NCBI GenBank assembly: GCA_018665815.1
Contig: JABJBP010000025.1
Location: forward strand, 1-64,000
Length of the DNA: 64,000 nt
DNA from: Rhodospirillaceae bacterium
Lineage (GTDB): Bacteria; Pseudomonadota; Alphaproteobacteria; Rhodospirillales; Casp-alpha2
Reading direction: 5' to 3'
Made by a program: the position numbers and the translations under genes
In this document: piece by piece, positions 27,764 to 36,661 of the stretch
How positions within the stretch are numbered: position 1 is the stretch's first letter
How the letters are laid out: the number at the start of each line of letters is the position of its first letter
The notes under the pieces: generated by a model
The model's input: only the letters and a program-made list of their open reading frames with translations
The model's database searches: none
Told to the model about the DNA's origin: nothing

Positions 27764-30700
27764 ATGGACCGCCGAACCAATAACACTGAGCGCGCGCCCT
27801 CAGAGGCGCTAAGGCTAAACCATGGGGTTGCCTTTGAAGACCTCTATGATCGTGGCGGACTGGTACGTATCGACGCGGCCTTTTTAAGTCATTTGGCGGC
27901 CGATGATCCGGGGTTGGCCGAGCGGCTCAAATCGGCGCGCGCTGCGCCAGATGCATTGGACCGAAAAGCGGAATCGGAACTGCTCATTGAAATCTCTCCG
28001 TATGTGGATGATTTCCTGGCGGAATTATTTGATATAGAGGCGGAATTGGCCGTCTTGGCCAACGCCCACGAAGACCTGAACCATGTGTTTACTTGCCGCC
28101 GATTGTTTGTCCAACGGGTTGCACTGAAGAAAATCAAAGCTGATGACGCCGTCGCCCTTGACGGCAGTGCGTTGGAACGCGAGCTCACCGAATACCTGAA
28201 CGGTGCCTTTGACGAAGACCTGTTTGCCCGCGCCGTCCTGGGATGGCTGGAGGACGCGGAAGCCCATGGCGAAGCCCTTGGCCTGGCCGCTCGGTATGCG
28301 GCCTGGCGTGTTCATGCGGGCGATCACGGTGCGGCCAGTGTTTTGTTCAAGACACCGGGGAAGATCGATCCATACAATTTGGTGCCGGTACTTGAACAAG
28401 CGGAGCATGACAACGTTTCCATGCTCGAGATCGGCGCTGATCACGTGCGCCGGCGCGACGGGTTTGAATTGACAGAGCCGACGCCCAGCCTGGAAGCAGC
28501 GTTGTCGGAGGGCCACTACTGCATCTTCTGCCACAATCAGGGCAAGGATTCGTGCGCGCATGGCTTGAGTGACAAAAAAACCGGAGAATTTCGAACCAGC
28601 ACTTTCGGCGTCAAATTGGCCGGATGCCCGCTGGAGGAAAAAATCTCTGAGATGCATCTGGTGAAAACGCGAGGCGAGGTCATTGGCGCGCTGGCCATGG
28701 CGGTGGTTGATAATCCCATGGTGGTGGGCACCGGGCATCGCATTTGCAATGACTGCATGAAGGCCTGCGTTTTTCAGAAACAAGAGCCGGTCGATACGCC
28801 GTTGGCGGAAACGCGGACTTTGGCAGACGTTTTGGAACTGCCGTGGGGCTTTGAAATCTACGGTCTGTTGACGCGGTGGAACCCGCTTAATCTGCGGCGC
28901 CCCTTACCGCGCGCCGAATCAGGCTACAGCGTCCTAGTCGTCGGCCTGGGGCCATCCGGATTTACCTTGGCCCATCATCTTCTTAACGACGGGCATTTCG
29001 TCGCCGCCATAGATGGCGCGAAAATCGAACCCCTGGCGCCTGAGATCAGCGGCGTGACACCGCTTGGTGAGCGGGTCCCGTTCCAACCCATTCATGACGT
29101 CGCCTCCATATATGAAAGCCTGGATGACCGGGTCATGGCGGGCTTCGGTGGTGTGGCGGAATACGGCATCACGGTGCGTTGGAATAAGAATTATTTGAAA
29201 ATTATCCGCCTGCTCTTGGAACGCCGGCGCGCCTTTGCCATGTACGGCGGCGTGCGCTTCGGTGGGCAACTGACGGAAGATTCCGCCTATGCCATGGGCT
29301 TTGATCATATTGCGCTGTGTGCGGGCGCGGGCCGGCCGACGGTGTTGAATATCCCCAATGGACTGGCGCCGGGTGTGCGCCAGGCGTCGGACTTCCTGAT
29401 GGCACTGCAACTGACCGGTGCGGCAAAAGCAAATTCGATCACCAATTTGCAATTGCGCCTGCCTGTCGTCGTGGTCGGCGGCGGCCTGACCGCTGTCGAT
29501 ACGGCGACGGAAAGCCTGGCCTACTACGTGGTCCAGGTCGAGAAATTCGTCGAGCGCTTTGATGTACTTTCATCGGAGCAGGGCGTGGAAGCCGCCCGCG
29601 CCGGTTGGTCGCCGACCGAGGCGGAAATCGCCGAGGAATTCCTGGCTCACGGGCGTGCCATCAAAGAAGAACGCCTCCGCGCCGCCACGACCGGTGAAGC
29701 TCCGCAAATTCTTGAACTGCTCAACACCTGGGGTGGGGTCACATTGGCGTACCGGCGCCGGTTGATCGACGCGCCGAGCTACACCCTGAACCACGAGGAA
29801 GTGGAGAAGGCCATGGAAGAAGGGGTTCGGTTTGCCGAAACCCTGTCGCCCGTCGCCGTTGAGATCGATGCAAAGGGCTGGACGTCGGCCTTGCGCTGCG
29901 CCGTCCAACAGGTCGGCGAGGACGGCCGCTTGAGTGCTACCGGTGAAGAAACAGTGCTGGCGGCCCGCTCCGTCCTTGTTGCCGCCGGTACCCAGCCGAA
30001 CACGATTTTGGCCCGCGAACGACCGGGCGTTTATGAATTGGACGGTAAGTATTTTCGAGCCATCAATGAACATGCCGAGCCGGTGTCGCCGGATACATTC
30101 TCCAAGCCGTCCGAGACATATGTCCTCATATCCGACGATGAAGATTCGCCCGGCATCAGTTTCTTCGGCGACTTGCATCCGTCCTTCAAAGGCAACGTGG
30201 TCAGTGCCATGGCCAGTGCGAAGCGCGGCTATCCGGTAATCACTCGCGTATTGTCGAACCGCGCACCCAATGCCGTTGACCGGGAATCTCTGCTGACCCA
30301 CATGAACGATAGCCTGAGGCCGGTGGTGCACGAGGTCGTCCGACTGACGCCCAAAATTATCGAAATCATCGTCCACGCGCCGCGCGCGGCACGGATGTTC
30401 CAACCGGGGCAATTTTACCGGTTGCAGAATTACGAAGCCCTGGCGCCGCGCTCCAGCGATACGACGCTGGCCATGGAAGGCTTGGCGATGACCGGCGCCT
30501 GGGTCGACCGGGAACAGGGATTGGTGTCGATAATCGCGCTGGAAATGGGCGGCTCATCCGATATCTGCCAATTGATGAAGCCTGGCGACCCGGTGGTCCT
30601 GATGGGCCCCACCGGCATGCCGACGGAAACGCCCGGCGATCAGACCGTGGTTTTGGTTGGTGGCGGGCTGGGTAACGCCGTGCTGTTCTCCATCGGACAG

Positions 30701-31276
30701 GCATTGCGTGCCGCCGGTACGCGGGTGCTCTATTTCGCCGGCTACAAAGCCCTGGAGGACCGCTACCATGTGGACAATATCCAGGCCGCATCCGACATGG
30801 TCATTTGGTGTTCCGATGAGGCGCCGGGGTTCGTGCCGGGCCGCCCTCAGGACCGGACGTTCGTCGGCAATATGGTCGATGCCATGAAGGCCTATGCTTC
30901 GCATGACCTCGGCCACGTCGGCATTCCGTTCAGCAAAGTGGACAGGCTTGTCGCCATCGGCTCAGACGGCATGATGGCCGCCGTCGCGCATGCCCGGCAC
31001 AATGCCTTGAAGGGTTATTTCAAGGACGGTCACGTGGCCATCGGATCGATTAATTCCCCCATGCAATGCATGATGAAGGAAATCTGCGCGCAGTGCCTGC
31101 AACGCCACATTGACCCGGATACTGGTGAGGAAACCGTGGTTTTTTCGTGCTTCAACCAGGATCAGCCGCTCGACCATGTGGATTTCAAATGCCTGCGCGA
31201 GCGCCTGTCGCAGAATGCCACGCAGGAAAAATTGACCGCAAAATGGGTCGGCCGCGCGCTTCAAAACCTAGTGTAA
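27764..31276 (+). CDS. Large multidomain flavoprotein: GltD/NfnB-like core fused to a PyrK-like reductase
   Basis: 1170 residues in one frame. Residues ~1-235 are an all-helical domain I do not recognise. Residues ~245-350 carry Cys clusters (CIFCHNQGKDSCAHG, then HRICNDCMKACVF), as in the Fe-S N-terminal domain of glutamate synthase small chain / dihydropyrimidine dehydrogenase. Residues ~385-770 are an FAD/NAD(P) module with two dinucleotide motifs (LVVGLGPSGFTLAHHL, VVVGGGLTAVDTATESL). Residues ~850-1170 resemble the ferredoxin-reductase / PyrK fold (FQPGQFYRLQNYE, VVLVGGGLGNAVLFSIG), ending in a Cys-rich stretch (MQCMMKEICAQC, then VFSCFNQDQ). The layout fuses what are two subunits in NfnAB-type enzymes. 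The electron donor/acceptor pair is unknown; a soluble NAD(P)H-linked redox role is inferred. Confidence 0.85.
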   Translation: MDRRTNNTERAPSEALRLNHGVAFEDLYDRGGLVRIDAAFLSHLAADDPGLAERLKSARAAPDALDRKAESELLIEISPYVDDFLAELFDIEAELAVLANAHEDLNHVFTCRRLFVQRVALKKIKADDAVALDGSALERELTEYLNGAFDEDLFARAVLGWLEDAEAHGEALGLAARYAAWRVHAGDHGAASVLFKTPGKIDPYNLVPVLEQAEHDNVSMLEIGADHVRRRDGFELTEPTPSLEAALSEGHYCIFCHNQGKDSCAHGLSDKKTGEFRTSTFGVKLAGCPLEEKISEMHLVKTRGEVIGALAMAVVDNPMVVGTGHRICNDCMKACVFQKQEPVDTPLAETRTLADVLELPWGFEIYGLLTRWNPLNLRRPLPRAESGYSVLVVGLGPSGFTLAHHLLNDGHFVAAIDGAKIEPLAPEISGVTPLGERVPFQPIHDVASIYESLDDRVMAGFGGVAEYGITVRWNKNYLKIIRLLLERRRAFAMYGGVRFGGQLTEDSAYAMGFDHIALCAGAGRPTVLNIPNGLAPGVRQASDFLMALQLTGAAKANSITNLQLRLPVVVVGGGLTAVDTATESLAYYVVQVEKFVERFDVLSSEQGVEAARAGWSPTEAEIAEEFLAHGRAIKEERLRAATTGEAPQILELLNTWGGVTLAYRRRLIDAPSYTLNHEEVEKAMEEGVRFAETLSPVAVEIDAKGWTSALRCAVQQVGEDGRLSATGEETVLAARSVLVAAGTQPNTILARERPGVYELDGKYFRAINEHAEPVSPDTFSKPSETYVLISDDEDSPGISFFGDLHPSFKGNVVSAMASAKRGYPVITRVLSNRAPNAVDRESLLTHMNDSLRPVVHEVVRLTPKIIEIIVHAPRAARMFQPGQFYRLQNYEALAPRSSDTTLAMEGLAMTGAWVDREQGLVSIIALEMGGSSDICQLMKPGDPVVLMGPTGMPTETPGDQTVVLVGGGLGNAVLFSIGQALRAAGTRVLYFAGYKALEDRYHVDNIQAASDMVIWCSDEAPGFVPGRPQDRTFVGNMVDAMKAYASHDLGHVGIPFSKVDRLVAIGSDGMMAAVAHARHNALKGYFKDGHVAIGSINSPMQCMMKEICAQCLQRHIDPDTGEETVVFSCFNQDQPLDHVDFKCLRERLSQNATQEKLTAKWVGRALQNLV

Positions 31277-31313
31277 AATCGATCGATTTCTGGGTGTCTT
31301 GGCGCTGTCCGAC

Positions 31314-32708
31314 TTATGCCTTGCCGAAGACACGTGCGAAAATCGTATCGACGTTCTTGGTGTGATAGGCGACGGGATCGACGTTGAATAACTCATCCAT
31401 GTCGGCCTTGGAAAGCGCGTCAGTCAGCTGGCTATCGGTCGCTAGGAAGAACATCAGGCGATTGTCCTGTGCCGCAGCCTCGCGATCTTCGTCATTAAGC
31501 TCAATCTCAGCATCCGGATCATCGGGATCGATGCCGAACGATCGCCAGACCTTCATGGCGGCACGCTGGACGATTTTATAGCCGTCCTCGCGACTGACAC
31601 CGCGCTGCGTCAGCGCCAGCAAAACGCGTTGCGAATCATGAATACCGCCGAACCTATTCAAATGCTCGAGCATGTTGGCGGGATACACCACCAATTTCTC
31701 AATCACGCTGGCCAAGCGACCCAAGGCAAAGTCCAGGGTAATGGTGGCGTCGGGGCCAATCATCCGCTCCACCGACGAATGCGAAATGTCGCGCTCATGC
31801 CAAAGTGCCACGTTCTCCAATGCCGGCACCACGGCCATGCGAACGACGCGGGCCAGACCGGTAAGATTTTCGGTCAAGATCGGGTTGCGCTTGTGTGGCA
31901 TCGCCGACGAGCCTTTCTGGCCCGGTGCGAAATATTCCTGGGCCTCGCGGACTTCCGTGCGTTGCAGGTGGCGAACCTCGGTTGATAGGCGTTCGACGGC
32001 GGCGGCGGTTATAGCGAGCGTCGCAAAGAACTGCGCGTGACGGTCGCGCGGGATGACTTGGGTGGAAACCGGCTCAGGCGCAAGGCCGAGTTTTTCGGCG
32101 ACATGCGCCTCGACAGCCGGATCGATATTGGCAAATGTCCCGACCGCGCCCGATATGGCACAGGTGGCGATTTCCGCGCGGGCTGCCTGCATGCGGGTTC
32201 GGCACCGGTCAAATTCAGCGTAGTGGCCGGCGAGCTTCACACCAAACGTTGTCGGTTCGGCGTGAATGCCGTGGCTGCGTCCGATGCAAGGTGTCAGTTT
32301 GAATTCTCGGGCGCGCTTTTTCAGCGCCGCCAGCATGTTGTCCAAATCAGCCAGCAAAATGTCGGCAGCTTGGGTCATTTGTACCGCCAGGCAGGTATCC
32401 AATACATCGGATGACGTCATGCCTTGATGGACAAAGCGCGCTTCGTCGCCGACTTGTTCAGCCAACTCGGTGAGAAAGGCGATGACATCGTGGCGGGTCT
32501 CGCGCTCGATCTCATCGATGCGTTCGATACGGGCGTCGGTGTAGGGTTTGTCGCCGCGTTCCCACACGGCTTTCGCGGCGTCCGCCGGGATCACGCCCAG
32601 TTCGGCCATGGCATCGCAGGCGTGCGCTTCGATCTCAAACCAAATTCGGAATTTGTTGGAGGGCTCCCAGATGGCAGCCATTTTAGGGCGGGAATAACGA
32701 GGGATCAT
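31314..32708 (-). CDS. purB: Adenylosuccinate lyase
   Basis: A 464-residue PurB that cleaves SAICAR and adenylosuccinate in purine synthesis. The fumarase/aspartase superfamily signature GSSAMPHKRNPILTENL is intact, as are the catalytic His region (TPCIGRSHGIHAEPTTFG) and HQGMTSSDVLDTC. It is slightly longer than the usual ~435 residues because of a C-terminal extension (DDPDAEIELNDEDREAAAQD). The start ATG at 32708 follows GGAG. It is on the same strand as, and upstream of, the rest of the dispersed purine block, and divergent from an Ntn hydrolase. Confidence 0.97.
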   Translation of the reverse strand: MIPRYSRPKMAAIWEPSNKFRIWFEIEAHACDAMAELGVIPADAAKAVWERGDKPYTDARIERIDEIERETRHDVIAFLTELAEQVGDEARFVHQGMTSSDVLDTCLAVQMTQAADILLADLDNMLAALKKRAREFKLTPCIGRSHGIHAEPTTFGVKLAGHYAEFDRCRTRMQAARAEIATCAISGAVGTFANIDPAVEAHVAEKLGLAPEPVSTQVIPRDRHAQFFATLAITAAAVERLSTEVRHLQRTEVREAQEYFAPGQKGSSAMPHKRNPILTENLTGLARVVRMAVVPALENVALWHERDISHSSVERMIGPDATITLDFALGRLASVIEKLVVYPANMLEHLNRFGGIHDSQRVLLALTQRGVSREDGYKIVQRAAMKVWRSFGIDPDDPDAEIELNDEDREAAAQDNRLMFFLATDSQLTDALSKADMDELFNVDPVAYHTKNVDTIFARVFGKA

Positions 32709-32796
32709 CAAAGGCTCCGGTGTCGCGAAAAATTGCGGGTGGCGCGGCCAGAAGGCTTTACGTGGTATATTCCGACGGACCCATTATGTAAACCGT

Positions 32797-33831
32797 GTGA
32801 CCCTCGGAGAAACAACGAAATTGCCGCCCCTGGACCTGCATATGACGACCGCCCCGGCGGACCTGCCGGAAATCCCGCATCTCGACGTGGGCGACGCCGG
32901 CCCGATGGCGATTATCGAGGCCGACCCGGAGCGGTTTCAATCGATCCTGGCGTCGGGCCTGGATCATTACGGCGCGGCGGCACTTCGTTATGGGGACGCA
33001 TTGTCGCGAAAATGGCTGATGCGGAACGCCAATCCGAGGCTCCAAGAGATCGAGGCATTTGCTGCGCGTGCTGAGCGGCCTGGCGCCTATTTACTGAATT
33101 TGTCCTACGAATGGACCTGCACGACCAGTACCGGCGCCGATCCGTCGGGAACCGGCAACCGCATGTTGCGGACACTCGATTGGCCGCTGGATGGGCTGGG
33201 GCGCCATGTGGTCGCGGCGAAAATGAACGGCGCGGCGGGGCCCTATGAAAACGTCACCTGGCCGGGCTTCGCAGGCGTCGTCACGGCGATGGCGCCCGGA
33301 CGGTTTTCCGCGGCGATCAATCAGCCGCCCATGCGGCGTTGGTCGGCGTCGTGTTGGTTGGATTGGGGGATCAATCGAATAAGGCTGTGGCGTCGCCGCG
33401 CACTGCCGCCGGTGCATTTGCTGCGCCAGGTATTTGAGACCTGTGCCAATTATGCCGAGGCCAGGCGGGTACTGGCGGAAACGCCGTTGTCGATGCCGGC
33501 GTTCTTTACGCTTTCCGGAATGGCGCCCGACGAAGGTTGCGTGGTTGAGCGCGATGAAGATCACGCCCACGTTCGCGCCGCACCGGCCAGTGTCGCCAAC
33601 CACTGGATCGCCGGCGAAACACCCGGTCGGGCGCGCGGTGTCGACAGCCGAGGCAGGTATGCGTCGATGGAGACACTGCGCGACAGTTCGGGAGATGATT
33701 TCCTGTGGGTTCAACCGCCAATTTTGAACGCCACGACGCGCCTGGCCGTAATTGCCAACGCGGCGGCGAGCAAATTGATTGTCCAGGGCTGGGAGGAAAC
33801 CGGGCCGGCAACGGCAGTATTTAGTTTGTAG
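32797..33831 (+). CDS. Ntn-hydrolase, acid-ceramidase / C45-like linear amide hydrolase
   Basis: Up to 344 residues. The probable autoprocessing nucleophile is the Cys in YEWTCTTSTGADPSGT, followed by the family's NRMLRTLDWPLDGLGRHV segment and the ETPLSMPAFFTLSGMAPDE / GCVVERDEDHAHV region. This pattern matches NAAA/acid-ceramidase and C45 acyltransferase relatives, which cleave linear amides. No signal peptide is seen. The start is uncertain: GTG 32797, a TTG near 32821 with GGAG upstream, or ATG 32842. Its 3' end overlaps the convergent MFS gene by 11 nt. Substrate unknown. Confidence 0.8.
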   Translation: MTLGETTKLPPLDLHMTTAPADLPEIPHLDVGDAGPMAIIEADPERFQSILASGLDHYGAAALRYGDALSRKWLMRNANPRLQEIEAFAARAERPGAYLLNLSYEWTCTTSTGADPSGTGNRMLRTLDWPLDGLGRHVVAAKMNGAAGPYENVTWPGFAGVVTAMAPGRFSAAINQPPMRRWSASCWLDWGINRIRLWRRRALPPVHLLRQVFETCANYAEARRVLAETPLSMPAFFTLSGMAPDEGCVVERDEDHAHVRAAPASVANHWIAGETPGRARGVDSRGRYASMETLRDSSGDDFLWVQPPILNATTRLAVIANAAASKLIVQGWEETGPATAVFSL

Positions 33832-35032
33832 TATCGCCTCGATAGACGAAATACCAAATCAAGCTGGCGGCTTGGATGGCAAGAATCACGGCAAAGGCCG
33901 CTTGATACCCGTCCGGGTGATAGCCGCCGTCGGTGGTGGGTGGCCAGAGATCGATAATGACCCCCGTTCCCCATTGCACCGCAAAAGCCAGAAAAAACAC
34001 CATCATGTTCATACCGGTCAGTAATCGACCTGATAGAGACGCATCGAAGCGTTGCGGCAAAAGCGCGTAGACGACGATGCTGGCAGTGCCGAAAAATCCG
34101 AAGGCGATCCAGTTGAGCAACGCATATTCGGTGAGTTGCAGGACCAAACCCACCTGCACCACGATAAAAATTGCCATGGCGCCGATAACAAAGGTCATGG
34201 GTTTGAAGCCAAACCGAGTGAACCGCTCAGCCATGGCGCCCATGGTGAACGAGCCGGCAATCATGGCGCACGCCACGAAAAACAAATTTTCGGCAACGCC
34301 GTCGCGGGGCAGTCCGGCGACATCTTTCATCCAAGGGCCCGACCACAACGTCTGAATCCCCAAAAACCCGGCCTGTGTGGTAACGGTCACCGGGGCGGTC
34401 CGCCAAAACATTGGGCTTCGAAACACTTTTCCAACGCCGGCGATCTGCTCGGCGAAGGTCATCTCAACACTGTCGGTGCCGCCGCGCCGGGGTACGGTGA
34501 AGAAAATCAACGCGGAAATGACCAGCGCCATGGCGCCGAAAGCCCAAAACACGCCGCGCCAATCCGTGAAGCCCAGCGCCATTTCCACCGGCACCGTGCC
34601 GCTCAGCGCGCCGAGACCGCCGGCGACCATGTGGCAGCCGTTGACCAATGGCATGCGAGGCCCGGCGAACCATTGGGTATAGGCCTTGAAGGCCGCCATC
34701 AGGCAGGCCGAGGTGCCGAGACCGAGAAGGGCGCGCCCGATCATGAGTTCAGTCATGCCGCTGGCCAGCGCTGAAATGAATGCGCCAGCGGCGCAAACTA
34801 GAAGAAGTGCGGCTTCCGTGCGCCTCGGCCCGAACCTGTCGAGCAAGATACCCAACGGCAGTTGAAAGGCGCCGAACGCAAACAACGCGGCGCTGGTGAG
34901 CAGGCCCAACTGATCGGCGGATAATCCCAGATCTCGGACCAAATCAGGGGCAAGGACGGCGTTGACCACGCGCACCAGGTAGGACAAAAAATATCCCAGT
35001 GCGAAAGGTATGAAAACGCGGGCTAGGAGCAT
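33821..35032 (-). CDS. MFS transporter
   Basis: A 403-residue major facilitator with about twelve hydrophobic segments. The A-motif-like loop follows TM2 (GILLDRFGPRRTEAALLL). The N-terminal PFALGYFLSYLVRVVNAVLA matches small-metabolite:H+ symporters. No specificity can be read. It is divergent from the thioesterase gene, with 130 bp between that could hold promoters for both. Confidence 0.9.
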   Translation of the reverse strand: MLLARVFIPFALGYFLSYLVRVVNAVLAPDLVRDLGLSADQLGLLTSAALFAFGAFQLPLGILLDRFGPRRTEAALLLVCAAGAFISALASGMTELMIGRALLGLGTSACLMAAFKAYTQWFAGPRMPLVNGCHMVAGGLGALSGTVPVEMALGFTDWRGVFWAFGAMALVISALIFFTVPRRGGTDSVEMTFAEQIAGVGKVFRSPMFWRTAPVTVTTQAGFLGIQTLWSGPWMKDVAGLPRDGVAENLFFVACAMIAGSFTMGAMAERFTRFGFKPMTFVIGAMAIFIVVQVGLVLQLTEYALLNWIAFGFFGTASIVVYALLPQRFDASLSGRLLTGMNMMVFFLAFAVQWGTGVIIDLWPPTTDGGYHPDGYQAAFAVILAIQAASLIWYFVYRGDTTN

Positions 35033-35162
35033 AATTGGGTTTTGGCGCGGGTTCCGTTTGAGTGGATGGCGTTGATCGTATTCAATGACGCTTAAGTTTG
35101 CTCTAAACTAGAGCACCTGGAAACCGCTTCAAAGCGGCGTCTGAACACAAGAAGGAATATAG

Positions 35163-35582
35163 ATGCCTGAGAACAAGATGACGGAAGAGGAATTGGCCGA
35201 GCGACTGACCGCCGCGCCCTTTCATAAATGGCTGGGATTGCGTCTAACCGGCATGGACGAGGATGAAATTACCATCGCCGTGCCGTGGCGCGAGGAATTC
35301 GTCGTCAATGTGGACGTCGGCTATACCCATGGCGGCATCCTAGCGACATTGATCGACGTTGCCGCCGACTATGCCATCGCCGCGAAAATCGGCCGGCCGG
35401 TGCCGACCATTGATATGCGCGTCGACTATCACCGTGCCGCCATGCAAGGCGAGTTGACCGTCAAGGCGCAAGCTTTGAAGTTAGGCGGCTCGTTCTCAAC
35501 CGGTGAAGCGCAGGTTTACGATGAAAAAGGCAAGCTGTTGGCCAGTGGTCGCGGCGTCTATTTTACCGCACCCCCGAAATAA
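35163..35582 (+). CDS. PaaI family (hotdog-fold) thioesterase
   Basis: 139 residues with the hotdog-fold central helix HGGILATLIDVAADYA, containing the catalytic Asp, and the substrate-binding strand RVDYHRAAMQGELTVKA. Enzymes of this family hydrolyse acyl-CoA thioesters, often aromatic ones. The start ATG at 35163 follows AAGGAA. It is followed after 59 bp by a quinone reductase-type gene on the same strand. Confidence 0.9.
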   Translation: MPENKMTEEELAERLTAAPFHKWLGLRLTGMDEDEITIAVPWREEFVVNVDVGYTHGGILATLIDVAADYAIAAKIGRPVPTIDMRVDYHRAAMQGELTVKAQALKLGGSFSTGEAQVYDEKGKLLASGRGVYFTAPPK

Positions 35583-35641
35583 TATCGAATAGGGCCGCCC
35601 CGGCCGAATATATGGGCGCCTCGGACGCCTAAGGAGGAAAC

Positions 35642-36649
35642 ATGAAAGCCGTTGTATTGCACGCCCATGGGGGCATGAATCAATTTGTTTACGAAGATAG
35701 TTACCGCGACCCGGAATGCGGCGCCAACGATGTGATCGTTGCCGTGAAGGCTTGCTCGCTGAATTATCATGACCTGTTTACCCGAAATGGCATGCCCGGC
35801 ATTAAATTGGAATTGCCCCGGATTTGCGGCCTCGATGTCGCCGGTGAAATTTGTGAAATCGGTTCCGATGTTTCCGATTGGGCAGTCGGTGATCGGGTCT
35901 TGATTGATCCGCGCAACCGGGTCGAAGGTGGACTGGTCGGCGAAACCATTGACGGTGGTCTGGCCGAGCTTTGCCGTGCGCCGACGCATCAGTTGGTGAA
36001 AATTCCCGATAACGTTAGTTTTGCCGATGCCGCCAGCTTGCCAGTGGCTTATGGGACGGCGCACCGGATGATGGTGACGCGTGGCCAGGTCACGGCCGAT
36101 GACAAGGTATTGATATTGGGCGCCAGCGGCGGCGTCGGCACCGGTGCCTTGTTGATTGCTAAAATTCTGGGTGCCGAGGTTGTCGCCTGCGGCTCTTCCC
36201 AGGAAAAGCTCGACGCCCTCACTGAAATGGGCGCTGATCATGTGATCGATTACACCGAGGTGGATTGGGTCAAGGAAGTATGGAAGCTTTACGATAAGCC
36301 GCATCGCCGTGAGCACGCCGGCGGGGTTACCGTCGCGGTCAACTTCACCGGTGGCGATACCTGGGTCAAATCCATGCGATGCCTGCAACGCGGTGGCCGA
36401 TTGCTGACCTGCGGCGCGACCGCCGGGTACGATCCAAATACCGATTTGCGTTACGTTTGGAGTTTCGAATTTGACGTGCGCGGCTCAAATAGTTGGGAGC
36501 CCGAAGACCTCGTGGCGCTTCTCGATATGAATTCGACGGGCAAGATGTCGGTGCCGATTGCCGGCACATATCCCCTCACCGAGGCCGCCGAAGCGCTCAG
36601 GCTGATCGAGGACCGCGAGGTGATTGGTAAAGTGATCGTCGAGCCTTAG
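35642..36649 (+). CDS. Zinc-independent medium-chain dehydrogenase (quinone oxidoreductase type)
   Basis: 335 residues with the NAD(P)H-binding GASGGVGTGALLIAKIL motif and the GroES-like N-terminus. The catalytic Cys that binds zinc in true alcohol dehydrogenases is replaced (SLNYHDLFTRNG), and no structural Cys4 lobe is present, so it is more likely a quinone or enoyl reductase. The ATG at 35642 follows AAGGAGG. The following TPR gene starts about 12-30 bp later and may be co-transcribed. Confidence 0.9.
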   Translation: MKAVVLHAHGGMNQFVYEDSYRDPECGANDVIVAVKACSLNYHDLFTRNGMPGIKLELPRICGLDVAGEICEIGSDVSDWAVGDRVLIDPRNRVEGGLVGETIDGGLAELCRAPTHQLVKIPDNVSFADAASLPVAYGTAHRMMVTRGQVTADDKVLILGASGGVGTGALLIAKILGAEVVACGSSQEKLDALTEMGADHVIDYTEVDWVKEVWKLYDKPHRREHAGGVTVAVNFTGGDTWVKSMRCLQRGGRLLTCGATAGYDPNTDLRYVWSFEFDVRGSNSWEPEDLVALLDMNSTGKMSVPIAGTYPLTEAAEALRLIEDREVIGKVIVEP

Positions 36650-36661
36650 AAAGAACCGCGA

